DNA of 64,000 bases. It comes from Diplonema papillatum (taxonomy: Eukaryota > Euglenozoa > Diplonemea > Diplonemida > Diplonemidae). Positions within the stretch are counted from its first letter, which is position 1; each line of letters starts with the position of its first letter. Of this stretch, positions 41,460-51,635 are shown in pieces. The position numbers were made by a program, and so were the translations under genes. The notes below the pieces were generated by a model. That model saw nothing but the letters and a program-made list of their open reading frames with translations, had not been told where the DNA came from and searched no databases. The DNA is taken from NCBI GenBank assembly GCA_030068145.1, contig JAPJBO010000755.1, forward strand, positions 47,914 to 111,913. Direction: 5' to 3'.

Positions 41460-41925
41460 TACTACTGCAGTAGTAAGAATGACTACTGCAGTAGACATTC
41501 TTATCAGTGTTTTTACTGTTTCTTACCAGTGACTACTGCATTTTGTGAAGGAAACCCTGCACTTTTGCTTCCCACAAAAGTGGATGTAAGAATAACTACT
41601 GCAGTAGGAAGAATGACTACTGCAGTAGACATTCTTATCAGTGTTTTTTACTGTTTCTTACCAGTGACTACTGCATTTTGTGAAGGAAACCCTGTACTTT
41701 TGCTTCCCACAAAAGTGGATGTAAGAATAACTACTGCAGTAGGAAGAATGACTACTGCAGCAGTCATTCTTATCAGTGATTTTTACTGTTTCTTACCAGT
41801 GACTACTGCATTTTGTGAAGGAAACCCTGTACAAGGCGTACTTCTGCTTCCCACAAAAGTGGATGTGAGAATAACTACTGCAGTAGGAAGAATGACTACT
41901 GCAGTAGTCATTTTTACTGGCGAGG
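41460..41925 (+). repeat. 165-bp tandem repeat, three units
   Basis: Units contain TGACTACTGCAGTAG, TTTTACTGTTTCTTACCAG, GCATTTTGTGAAGGAAACC and CCCACAAAAGTGGATGT. ACTGCAGTAG palindromes recur. A Family D end (GTCCAGCTTCAAAAGCGGGAG, 41927) follows. The array begins about 45 bp into the VPS37 intron. Confidence 0.85.
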
Positions 41926-42131
41926 TCCAGCTTCAAAAGCGGGAGCTAAAAGAGAGTGCCGCATTTTTTTTTTTTGTCATATAAGATCGAAGATCTTAGA
42001 AGATTAATACTATTCCGACGAGAACCAACACTTGTACAAAGGTTATTACTCCGTCGCTCCCGAGAAAAACACCGTAATTCTACCCCTCGCTTGCCCACCC
42101 ACCCTTGCCCATTTTTTCATTCGTCATTTTT

Positions 42132-43003
42132 AACGGATCCATCCCTTCCTTCAGCACCAAAAGTCCAGGAATACCGGTATTCCCAGCAATAGAGAGCAAA
42201 AGACGCATAAAAGGAGAGAATAGCCGTAAAAGGAACAAAAAGAAAGTTTACCACGATTACCATTTCTTCGTCCAGTCTACCACATGGGTCTCGCCAGAGC
42301 TACCAGTGGAGGATTCGGCAAAGGCGCAGTGCTTTTTTCGGAACGCAACTGACGTCACAATAAAGTCACGCAGAAGTGGTGAAAACACTGACTGCGCGCC
42401 ATATCCTTCAGCCTTGGGGTATGAAAAGCGTCTGGTAGCAATACTACCATCATACGGCAACTAAAAGAAAACACTGGTTGGAACCACAGAAAAAGGAAAA
42501 AGAAGCAAACAACACAACAACAGAGGAAAAGAAAGCGAGGAGCCCAACCCTCATCCCCTCAGCCGCCAGCTCTCACACGATAGAAATGAGCCTGACTGCA
42601 GCATCGTCTTGTATGACGATGACTGCAGGAAAGCTCTTACCAAAATACGAGCCCAACCTATAGCACTGCTAAATCAGTGATTGTAGGCACGCTCCAAAAG
42701 GCAATACACAATTCCATCTCGATGGAATGCTGACCCGGCGAGCTACGAGGGTAATGAAGACAACAGTATTTATTACTATGTTTACTTCACAGAAGGACGG
42801 TGCCACGGTGCGACTCGGCAGCCCCTGCTAAACGAGCGCCACGTGGGGGGTGAAGTGAACGGATTCATCCCTTCCTTCAGCACCAAAAGTCCAGGAATAC
42901 CGGTATTCCCAGCAATAGAGAGCAAAAGACGCATAAAAGGAGAGAATAGCCGTAAAAGGAACAAAAAGAAAGTTTACCACGATTACCATTTCTTCAAGTC
43001 CAG
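42132..43003 (+). repeat. Two copies of a block of about 145 bp
   Basis: 42132-42281 and 42856-43003 are almost identical (CAGCACCAAAAGTCCAGG, AATAGAGAGCAAAAGACGC, AAGAAAGTTTACCACG). The 570 bp between them have no supported gene. Confidence 0.8.
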
Positions 43004-43074
43004 TGTCCTGAGGCGTCACAAAGAAGTTCGTGGCACACACAAAATAAACGCCCTCGACCCAAAACGTGTTGGTG

Positions 43075-44420
43075 GTGATCGTCCAAAAGTTGGGGAACCC
43101 CCTCAAAAACCCATCGTGATCCTCTAGCCAGCTTTCTCTAGAAACCTAGAGTATTTTCCGTGTTGATCGTCCAAAAGTGGGGAAACCCCTCAAATGTTTT
43201 CCGTGTCGATCGTCCAAAAGTTGGGGAAATTCCTCAAAGACCCATCGTGATCCTCAAGCCAGCTTTCTCCAGAAACCTAGAGCATTTTCCGTGTTGATCG
43301 TCCAAAAGTTGGGGAAACCCCTCAAAGACCCATCGTGATCCTCAAGAGTATTTTCCGTGTTGATCGTCCAAAAGTTGGGGAAATCCCTCAAAAACCCATC
43401 GTGATCCTCAAGCCAGCTTTCTCTAGAAACCTAGAGTATTTTCCGTGTTGATCGTCCAAAAGTTGGGGAAATTCCTCAAGACCCATCGTGATCCTCAAGC
43501 CAGCTTTCTCTAGAAACCTAGAGTATTTTCCGTGTTGATCGTCCAAAAGTTGGGGAAATTCCTCAAGACCCATCGTGATCCTCAAGAGTATTTTCCGTGT
43601 TGATCGTCCAAAAGTTGGGGAACCCCCTCAAAAGACCCATCGTGATCCTCAAGCCAGCTTTGTCTAGAAACCTAGAGTATTTTCCGTGTTGATCGTCCAA
43701 AAGTTGGGGAACCCCCTCAAAAGACCCATCGTGATCCTCAAGCCAGCTTTCTCTAGAAACCTAGAGTATTTTCCGTGTTGATCGTCCAAAAGTTGGGGAA
43801 ATTCCTCGAGACCCATCGTGATCCTCTATAGTATTTTCCGTGTTGTTCGTCCAAAGTTGGGGAACCCCATCGTGATCCTCAAGCCAGCTTTCTCTAGAAA
43901 CCTAGAGTATTTTCCGTGTTGATCGTCCAAAAGTTGGGGAACCCCCTCAAAAGACCCATCGTGATCCTCTAGCCAGCTTTCTCTAGAAACCTAGAGTATT
44001 TTCCGTGTTGATCGTCCAAAAGTTGGGGAAATTCCTCGAGACCCATCGTGATCCTCAAGAGCATTTTCCGTGTTGATCGTCCAAAGTTGGAGAACCCCAT
44101 CGTGATCCTCAAGCCAGCTTTCTCTAGAAACCTAGAGTATTTTCCGTGTTGATCGTCCAAAAGTTGGGGAAATTCCTCGAGACCCATCGTGATCCTCAAG
44201 AGCATTTTCCGTGTTGATCGTCCAAAGTTGGAGAACCCCATCGTGATCCTCAAGCCAGCTTTCTCTAGAAACCTAGAGTATTTTCCGTGTTAATCGTCCA
44301 AAAGTTGGGGAAATTCCTCGAGACCCATCGTGATCCTCAAGAGTATTTTCCGTGTTGATCGTCCAAAGTTGGAGAACCCCATCGTGATCCTCAAGCCAGC
44401 TTTCTCTAGAAACCTGGAGT
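43075..44420 (+). repeat. Mixed 87/65-bp satellite
   Basis: About 17 units of GTTGATCGTCCAAAAGTTGG..., CCCATCGTGATCCTCAAG and AGTATTTTCCGT. Long units include CCAGCTTTCTCTAGAAACC; short units lack it. Long and short units alternate irregularly. The array ends at 44,420, next to rRNA-like DNA. Confidence 0.9.
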
Positions 44421-44644
44421 GTCAGGCGGGCTTCCACCTCAAACCCAACCCCGCAGGCGGTTCACATTGCTGCGCACAAAGCGCAACACGGTGCCGAAGC
44501 GGCAGCACAGCTCACGTCTTCTATCCATGCTTAAGAGAGCTTCCCATCGGTCCATACTTGGCCACCAAGCGGGGGACGCAAGACGGTGACGGAGGCCCTT
44601 CGCCGCTGCCTTTGGGCAGCTGGAATCCCGCTAGATACCCTGTA

Positions 44645-44940
44645 CAGTGGCCTGTGATGCTCCCAAATGTCCTAGGCTGCACGCGCACCACACTGACGCA
44701 TTAAACGAGTTTGAGAGCCTTCCGGCTACCTATCTTGAAGCGGATGGGAAATCTTTTGAACTGGCGTCGTGATGAGGATCGATAATTGCAATTATTCTCC
44801 TTGCATGAGGAATGCCTAGTAGGCGCAAGTCGTCAGCTTGCGTCCCTGCCAGTTGTACACACCGCCCGTTGTTGCTACCGATTGGCTGTGGGATAGAGCT
44901 TGGGAGAGTGTGGGCTGTGGCCCGGATCGGAAGGCACGCT
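44645..44940 (+). rRNA. Divergent SSU (18S) rRNA 3'-domain fragment
   Basis: Recognisable in order: CCTGTGATGCTCCCAAATG; GCTGCACGCGCACCACACTG; CGTGATGAGGATCGATAATTG; GAATGCCTAGTAGGCGCAAG; GCGTCCCTGCC; TTGTACACACCGCCCG; TACCGATTGG and CGGATCGG (helix 44). The usual bases between the CAGCTTGCG and GTCCCTGCC segments are missing, and sequence up to 44,645 is uncertain. No 3' terminal helix 45 is visible. It is either a decayed nuclear rDNA piece or an unusual divergent copy; the deletion favours a pseudogene. Confidence 0.8.
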
Positions 44941-45060
44941 GCGCGTGCCGGTGAGTCTACTCAGCAGACGACGTTGACGACAGGGTCTGCAGACGGATGT
45001 CAAGCCCGTTGAGGACTTGGACGGGGGCGCCGTGCGGCATACCTCTTCAACAGCAATAGT

Positions 45061-45391
45061 AGGGCAACAAACCAGGAACACACTGCTGCAGATGAGCAGC
45101 GACACCTCCCGAAAGCGAGCCAAGGGCGAAGGACGTATCTGCGGCTGCTGCGGCAGTTGCCCGGTGGTAAGAACGCGGGGAAGGGGAACGTGTTTTCCCA
45201 ACCTACTTTGAAGCCCTTTCCCGACCGCAGAGCATCCGAGGAAGGCGCAAGCATGGAGGGTGCTACGGTAGCCGTGCACGGGTCTTCTGGGCGCGTGCCT
45301 CGTGCAGGGCGGGTGCTTTTTGATCCTCGGCTCACAGCCGGTTCCCTCGAGAGAGCGCAGACGCAATCCATCTTAAAAAGGACCACACACA
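45061..45391 (+). repeat. Family H repeat, copy 2, with an exon-like ORF
   Basis: Homologous to 37391-37790. Within it, CTGCAG/ATG (45092) opens 25 codons ending in ICGCCGSCPV, followed by GTAAGA at 45167, so it looks like a small exon with a CxxCxxC cluster. In copy 1 the same stretch has a stop codon. Coding status is unproven. Confidence 0.55.
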
Positions 45392-45610
45392 TACCTTTAA
45401 CAGCGATAGGTCTCCAAGGCTGATAGACTCTGATCGGCTGGCCAACGTCAGTACGGGTTCAGGCCCAGGCTCCGTTAGAGCATCCATTTTGCCGAAAAAA
45501 GTGGATCTGGCGCTTCCTCTGTTTGCGCGCACTTTTCTTCACACCTGTTTTGTCCATCTAAGGGGGAGTGATGGTAGTACGCTGCCATCGATCAGTTTTG
45601 TTCTTTTGAC

Positions 45611-45715
45611 AAATTGTACACACCGCCCGTCGTTGCTCGCCCATGGCTTCAAGGACCCGAAGCACGGGGCAAATAGGACACGGCGCGGTGTCCCAAGCAC
45701 GGCCTTTGCAAGCCC
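45611..45715 (+). repeat. Short SSU motif joined to a Family I fragment
   Basis: AATTGTACACACCGCCCGTCG (45611-45632) repeats the SSU decoding-region motif. Directly after it come CATGGCTTCAAGGACCCGAAG and CACGGCGCGGTG, typical of Family I. A splice of rRNA motif and repeat is seen directly; how it arose is unknown. Confidence 0.6.
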
Positions 45716-45821
45716 CGTCTCTCTCAAACGCGTCCAACCGCCCGAAAACCGCAGCAAACCCATATGGAAAGGTGCAAAAATGTGGCGCAAGCTGCTTGGG
45801 GACACAACTGGCGTCGAGGGA

Positions 45822-45976
45822 AGTCTCCTGGAATGGGGTATCCACAGAGGGTGAGAGTCCCGTATTTCCTCGACGAGCCATGTTGGTTAACTCCTTGCTA
45901 GCACGAGTCGCTCAGTTTGGGAATGTTGAGCTAGTTCGGCAGGTATCCCTCTGCCAAGGCTAAATATCTCCCGGAG
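45822..45976 (+). rRNA. LSU (28S) rRNA 5'-domain fragment
   Basis: AGAGGGTGAGAGTCCCGTAT, GAGTCG...GTTTGGGAATG and CCAAGGCTAAATA appear in the spacing typical of the LSU D1 region. Similarity is lost after CTAAATATCTCCC. The fragment lies about 880 bp downstream of the SSU fragment in the same orientation. It lacks neighbouring 5.8S and the rest of the LSU, so it is not a complete gene. Confidence 0.65.
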
Positions 45977-46321
45977 GCCGAAAAAGGGGGGAAAGGGAGG
46001 TTTGCAGTGTAGGGGCATGCGACCTTTACCCGCCAGAACCCGTTTTTCTGATGCCAAACGGGGGGCCAAAACTAGCCGGGGAGCCTTCTTAAGCATAGAA
46101 CCCCGTCTTCTTGGGTTCAGAGGTCCCTGTTGGTTGGGAGTTGGCCACGTGCATCGCCAGAACATTTCTGCCCAAACCTCCTCTCCCTTTTGGCATCGTC
46201 TCATCTATTCGGAAACCGAGATTTTTTTTAGTACTAGCAAGGCGCGAACAAGACGTAAGGCAGCGTGTTTTTGATAGTTGATCAGGATCCCTTGCCTGAA
46301 ATTGACACCGCAGACCCGGGT

Positions 46322-46642
46322 AAACACAAGCGGGAGAACGGTCAACCGGCACGCACAACTGGCCCTCGCAAAGAATTTGCACAGGCAGTGTTCGCGCTTA
46401 GGAAAAAAGCGGCTAATTTCAGCCGGAAAAAGAGAATTATTGACGTAAAATCTAATAATAAGGGGTCCTTGCGAGCCCCGAAGCCTCTCAAGGCGAGGAG
46501 AATCCCTGTAGGAACCAGACCGAAAGCTGAATCTAACCTAGCCTACTTCGTGGTGACCATTGCAAGCAATGGGAGCGCGGACCAAATCGCAGAGTGCGTC
46601 TTCTTCGCCTTTCTGCCTCTCTTAAGAAAGAGAAAGCACTAG
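46322..46642 (+). CDS. Unrecognised basic ORF
   Basis: Open for about 107 codons, rich in Lys/Arg (FALRKKAANFSRKKR, RRIPVGTRPKAESN), ending LLRKRKH. No domain or start signal is clear, and it lies close to rRNA debris. It could be a chance frame or an exon; I give it low weight. Confidence 0.25.
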   Translation, partial: KHKRENGQPARTTGPRKEFAQAVFALRKKAANFSRKKRIIDVKSNNKGSLRAPKPLKARRIPVGTRPKAESNLAYFVVTIASNGSADQIAECVFFAFLPLLRKRKH

Positions 46643-46961
46643 CCCCTCAGCCCAACGTTGTCCTCTACTTTTTCCCGTATGGATTTCAGCGCCCGCTTGC
46701 AAGGACCCACGAACCACGCACATCTTGTAGTGTCAACACACGCCTGCCAGGCGGTCTCGCCCGTCAGTCAGAACGCCCCCGCATCGGTGCAACAATCATC
46801 TTCGACTGGGCCGCGGCTCGCTCCGCGCCCACGACGCAACGACTTACGCCCGCCGAAGTAGTACGGGACAGTAGTGGGGCGACCGGATACTCCTCGGAGA
46901 GATGGTCCCTGCACTATAACTCGTCTCTCTCTCTTTCTCTCTCTCTCTCTCTTGTATATAG

Positions 46962-47116
46962 TCCCGGGTCTTGTCTTGGCGGATCTCTTTATCGGAGCTG
47001 ATCTCGAGCAAAATATCGTGTCGAACAAGGTCTGCTACGACGACGTCACCTTCCATCCGCCGGGAGAGAAAATTGTTGAAAATGTCGATTCGACTTCGCC
47101 CCAGGCCGCCGACTAG
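46962..47116 (+). pseudogene. Possible retropepsin-like fragment
   Basis: The end of a frame (46874-47116) reads LVLADLFIGADLEQNIV...VTFHPPGE and ends in a stop. The G-A-D-L-x-Q-N pattern with following VTF is reminiscent of the C-terminal part of retroelement aspartic proteases. The preceding CT-tract (46925-46951) is not coding. Evidence is weak and no pol region is near. Confidence 0.25.
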
Positions 47117-47236
47117 ACCGAGAATGATGTCTTAGCAATGCAAGCATCGGCGTCCAACCGGGCCAGTAGTCACCTTCCCGCGCAGGGTGCCATCGATATA
47201 CTGACCCGTCCCGAGACCCGCGGTCATGTCGGTCAT

Positions 47237-47515
47237 TTTACATAAGCGCCAGCTTGAAAGGAAATGCTCGACGATGCTGCCCGACAAAGAACAGAAGGGA
47301 TCCCAAGTGCTGCAACTACCGAACCACGTACGTGAGGTCATGCCGGTCTACCCCTACACGACACAAACACAACAGGTCAAAGTCCTGAGTGAGAAAACGA
47401 CACACGGTGTGGTGTAAGCGAAGAACAAATCAGATTGTGTTTGTATTGTATTTGCCCCTCTACCTCTATATTTCCTCCCTTCCATTCGGAGTCGAAGCAG
47501 CTACGTCGAGTATTT
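47237..47515 (+). repeat. Family A repeat, near full length
   Basis: TTTTACATAAGCGCCAGC to CGTCGAGTATTTTC, with a 15-bp deletion around CCACGTACGTGAGG relative to other copies. It sits just 5' of the 345-bp satellite. Confidence 0.75.
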
Positions 47516-47624
47516 TCATCACAAGGCTACTGACTTCTGACAGGATCAACCAAGGCTCCTGTCAGAGGTACCTGACCACCGATCACGGGTGACTGGGCAT
47601 TGCAGAGGGCCGGGAGGGAACTAA

Positions 47625-48403
47625 AAAGAGTCGAAAGATTGGCGTCGAAACTTCCTGGCTTTTCACGCCGTCAGCAGAACGACCACACCCTACCCAATCC
47701 CAAGGACTTCACAAGGTTTCACAACGGAGTGACACATCACCCGAAACGCTCTCACTTTTCTCAACCCAAGCCTCTACGGTCAACCGGACACTTTAAATAC
47801 CGACCTTCTAATCCACCAATAACGCTAAAAAATGATCCCTCGAAGAGACCACCACCACGAAGTTTGATGGTGCCGCAGTGAAGATCTCCGGACCGCGGGT
47901 CCGTCGTTGAGAAGAACGAGCACGTAACCCGGTGAACATAATCAAGAGTCGAAGATTAGCGTCGAAACTTCCTGGCTTTTCACGCCGTCAGCAGAACGAC
48001 GGCACCCTACCCAATCCCAAGCACCCTTCCGTTCCGGACTTCACAAGGTTTCACAACGGAGTGACACATCACCCGAAACGAGCAGCATCCTCTCACTTTT
48101 CTCAACCCAAGCCTCAACGGTCAACCGGACACTTTAAAATACCGACCTTCTAATCCACCAATAACGCTAGAAAATGATCCCTCGAAGAGACCACCACCAC
48201 GAAGTTTGATGGTGCCGCAGTGAAGATCTCCGGACCGCGGGTCCGTCGTTGAGAAGAACGAGCACGTAACCCGGTGAACATAATCAAGAGTCGAAGATTA
48301 GCGTCGAAACTTCCTGGCTTTTCACGCCGTCAGCAGAACGACGACACCCTACCCAATCCTAAACACCCTTCCGTTCCGGACTTCACAAGGTTTCACAACG
48401 GAG
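47625..48403 (+). repeat. About 345-bp satellite, left arm
   Basis: Units begin GCGTCGAAACTTCCTGG at 47641, 47959 and 48301 and contain CACAAGGTTTCACAACGGAG, CGGTCAACCGGACACTTTAA, CGACCTTCTAATCCACC and CGGACCGCGGGTCCGTCG. The third unit breaks off at CACAACGGAG, where the Family B composite is inserted. It resumes at 49781. Confidence 0.85.
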
Positions 48404-49780
48404 TCTTCTTGTTGCGTTCGTGGTATGGTCCTTTGACAGAGTGAGCTGATGCCTCTCATCTCACCTTTAATACACGGCTGAGTCACGCATGCTCTTGACA
48501 GACGCTAGCGTCCGACATTTCGCACGCCCGTCGCAGTCGTTGGGTGGTATTGACAAGGGGTTTCATCGGACACTCGGATGAGCTTCGTTACTTCACCGCC
48601 GCAGGTTCCCCCCTGCCCTGGGAGGTCTGCTTGGCTGTCTTCGGTTTGCGTCTCCGTGTAACGTCCTGATCTGCTCTTGGTGCCCGTCTTGCGCTCATTC
48701 TGCGCTGTTCGTTTCTCCTGCTTGACTTCGTGTTTCCATCGGGCCTGCTTGCGTTCCCATGACACGACGGGTAATGCATCTGGGGACGAAAGCTGCCGTT
48801 CAGCGTTCGCAGCTTTGCGGAGTCCTGCTTGCGGTACGGCTCGCACCTTGTCGCCGGCCTTCTTCGCCGTCTGCTCTCGCGCGGCTGCCTCATACGCGCG
48901 CATCACGACTTCGAAGGCCTGCTGGTTCGACATCTGCGGCCATGTTTCCGCCTCCTAGAGACGTCAGGACGTTGACGTGCATCTCGAGTGCCGGATGCGC
49001 TGGCTTCTGTACAATCTTTGCCAGGCGTCGCATCACGCTCTTCATCGCGTATGACTTCGCGGTCACCGAGTCGCAGACATTCCGCCGTCGCCCGTCTCTA
49101 AACTTCGTCCAACTTCTTGTTGCGTTAGTGGTTGGTCCGGTATTGAGGTGTGAGAGTGCCTACCTTGGTCCCCCATGAGTAGGAAGCCGACATGTATCCC
49201 GTAAACGGCACACATGCCGGGCTCCAGGGTTCTCAAAGCGGGTCACAGGCCACGCGAGGCACGTGCCCAAGTCTCGTGCAGGACTACTGTAGCAGTCTCC
49301 ATGTTTGCACCTTCCTCAACTGCCACTTCTTGTTGCGTTAGTGGTATGGTCCTTTGACAGAGTGAGCCGATGCCTCTCATCTCACCTTTAAAACACGGCT
49401 GAGTCACGCATGCTCTTGACAGACGCTAGCGTCCGACATTTCGCACGCCCGTCGCAGTCGTTGGGTGGTATTGACAAGGGGTTTCATCGGACACTCGGAT
49501 GAGCTTCGTTACTTCACCGCCGCAGGTTCCCCTGCCCTGGGAGGTCTGCTTGGCTGCCTTCGGTTTGCGTCTCCGTGTTGGTGTTGTTGCTTCGCTTTTG
49601 GTGGTAGTGGTTGGTCCGGTTTGGAGGTGTGAGAGTGCCTACCTTGAGTAGGAAGCCGACATGTATCCCGTAAACGGCACACATGCCTGGCCCCAGGGTT
49701 CTCAAAGCGGGTCACAGGCCCACCTGCCCTTCGCGAGGCACGTGCCCACGTCTCGTGCAGGACTACTGTAGGAGTCATTT
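48404..49780 (+). mobile_element. Composite Family B insertion with 9-bp target duplication
   Basis: The insertion is flanked by ACAACGGAG at 48395-48403 and 49781-49789. Satellite units elsewhere have a single ACAACGGAG, so this is a true duplication. The insert is two head-to-tail elements: 48404-49325 and 49326-49780. Both start with CTTCTTGTTGCGTT then GGTATGGTCCTTTGACAGAG. The second lacks about 470 bp of the interior. The right end is GGAGTCATTT. I see no matching terminal inverted repeat. A 9-bp duplication is typical of Mutator-like elements, but class assignment needs more evidence. Confidence 0.75.
48505..49110 (-). CDS. ORF carried by the Family B element
   Basis: The minus strand has two adjoining frames: 49110-48955 (VTAKSYAMKSVMRRLAKIVQ, then HVNVLTSLGGG) and, in another frame, 48960-48505 (QAFEVVMRAYEAAAREQTAK and further helical, Lys/Arg-rich sequence, ending VTKLIRVSDET... 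and a stop). ...CTCTAG/GAGGCG between them may be a splice acceptor or frameshift site. The helical, charged composition is protein-like. The C-terminal portion is found again, decayed, at 1110-1422. No transposase motif is recognised; it could be captured host sequence. Confidence 0.4.
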
Positions 49781-50630
49781 ACAACGGAGTGACACATCAC
49801 CCGGAACGAGCAGCACCCTCTCACTTTTCTCAACCCCCTCCATACCCAAGCCTCTACGGTCAACCGGAGACTTTAAAATCCCGACCTTCTAATCCACAAA
49901 TGACGCTAAAAAATGATCCCTCAAAGAGACCCACCACCACGAAGTTTGATGGTGCCGCAGTGAAGATCTCCACAACCGCGGGTCCGTCGTTGAGAAGAAC
50001 GAGCACGCAACCCGGTGAACATAATCAAGAGTCGAAGATTAGCGTCGAAACTTCCTGGCTTTTCACGCCGTAGCAGAACGACGACACCCTACCCAATCCC
50101 AAGCACCCTCTAAAAACGCGTTAGGGGACTTCACAATGTTTCACAACTGACACATCACCCGAAACGAGCAGCATCCTCTCACTTTTCTCAACCCCCTCCA
50201 TACCCAAGCCTCTACGGTCAACCGGACACTTTAAAACACCGACCTTCTAATCCACCAGTAACGCTAAAAAATTATCCCTCAAAGAGACCACCACCACGAA
50301 GTTTGATGATCTCCGGCTACGACCGCGGGTCCGTCGTTGAGAAAAACGAGCACGCAACCCGGTGAACATAATCAAGAGTCGAAGATTAGCGTCGAAACTT
50401 CCTGGCTTTTCACGCCGTAGCAGAACGACCACACCCTACCCAATCCCAAGCACCCTCTAAACGCGTTAGGGGACTTCACAAGGTTTCGGTAACGGAGTGA
50501 CACAACACCCAAAAACGAGCTGCACCCTCTTACTTTTCTCAACCCCCCGCCATACTCAGCCTCTACGACCGACCGGAGACTGTAGCATACCGACCCTTCT
50601 AATCCACAAATAACGCTAGAAGAACAAGTT
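49781..50630 (+). repeat. About 345-bp satellite, right arm
   Basis: It continues the array left of the Family B insertion, with units marked by GCGTCGAAACTTCC at 50042 and 50389. Some units lack short blocks, and CACGCCGTAGCAG has lost TC relative to the left arm, so the arms have diverged a little. Confidence 0.85.
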
Positions 50631-50639
50631 CTCGCACCT

Positions 50640-50965
50640 CGGTGGCAGATGCCGATGTAACTTTATTTCCCGCAAACCCTTTTTTACCGTCCCGGGAACT
50701 ACGGACCGATACATGGGGAGGAGGGAAAAAAAGTACACACCCGGTAAAAAATTTTGTTTTTGCTGGCTGTTAGGGAATTAAATTTTGTTTTGCTGGCTCG
50801 AAGGGAAATACCCCAATAAAATACCTTTCGACGTCGAGGGGGGGGGGGGGGGCTTTTTTGGCATCTTATAATATTCCAAGGCATACAAACGCAGAAGCCT
50901 CACGAAGCACCAAAACCACTCGCATCTCCCTGAAGGAAATCCTGACGAAACACAAAAAAGGAAAC

Positions 50966-51003
<38 letters not shown>

Positions 51004-51349
51004 CAGAAGAGAACCCATCTGGTGCACACACACCCCTGACTTACCCCCAGCACCATCCCCAACCCCCCCCCTGTGCGATCTTTTTGCATTCTTTGTTTTT
51101 CCGTCGCCCGCTGTTTTTTTTCTTCTTCTTCTTTTTCTTTTTCTTTTTATTTACGCGTCGCCTGTATATTTCTGACCCTCACTCACTCCCCACCCCTCAT
51201 CCTCCAATCGTAGTCTGTTTTCACTCCCCCTCGTGCCCAGACGTCAGAGAGTAGCCCACCCTGCGGTGGCTTCCTCTGGCAGGGGTTCTCCACTGCCGCG
51301 GGACCCCGAAGGGGAGAGAAGGAGGATTGGAGCGTCCGTGGCGTTCAGA

Positions 51350-51350
<1 letters not shown>
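50640..51350. other. Low-complexity upstream region
   Basis: Includes a G-run (50838-50852), an A-run followed by (TA)n at 50965-51002, C-runs and T-rich tracts. No gene is supported. It lies upstream of the secreted protein gene. Confidence 0.5.
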
Positions 51351-51353
<3 letters not shown>

Positions 51354-51445
<92 letters not shown>

Positions 51446-51446
51446 A
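51354..51446 (+). repeat. (GA)n microsatellite
   Basis: About 40 uninterrupted GA units ending GAGCGAGAGAGAAG, 190 bp upstream of the start codon at 51636. GA tracts often lie in promoters and bind GAGA-type factors in some eukaryotes; a role here is inference. Confidence 0.9.
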
Positions 51447-51597
51447 GTAAGCTCTGAGCCGCAGAGTTTCCCCCAAGCCCCTCCGACCCCCGTGTAAGCG
51501 GGTTGCACACGGCGCAGGCGGGTCTTTGCTCCCCCCCTCCCCTCCCCCACACACACACGCCCGTCCCCCGCGCCGCGTGAGCCAAGCGGGTCGGTGC

Positions 51598-51599
<2 letters not shown>

Positions 51600-51633
<34 letters not shown>
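51600..51633 (+). promoter_or_regulatory. T34 tract directly before a start codon
   Basis: A run of about 34 T is followed by GA and the ATG at 51636. It could be a polypyrimidine tract for a splice acceptor, but there is no AG between the run and the ATG. The functional start might then be a later exon boundary, or the tract may be transcribed leader. Confidence 0.4.
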
Positions 51634-51634
<1 letters not shown>

Positions 51635-51635
51635 A

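Noticed and set aside
42225..42275. Candidate second exon of VPS37 (KKKVYHDYHFF)
   Set aside because: The Y-H pair is suggestive, but the block is duplicated at 42856-43003, lacks a clear acceptor in phase 0 and does not continue as a Mod(r) helix.
43075..44420. CRISPR-like regular array
   Set aside because: Unit sequence is repeated throughout with no unique spacers, and the genome is eukaryotic; it is a satellite.
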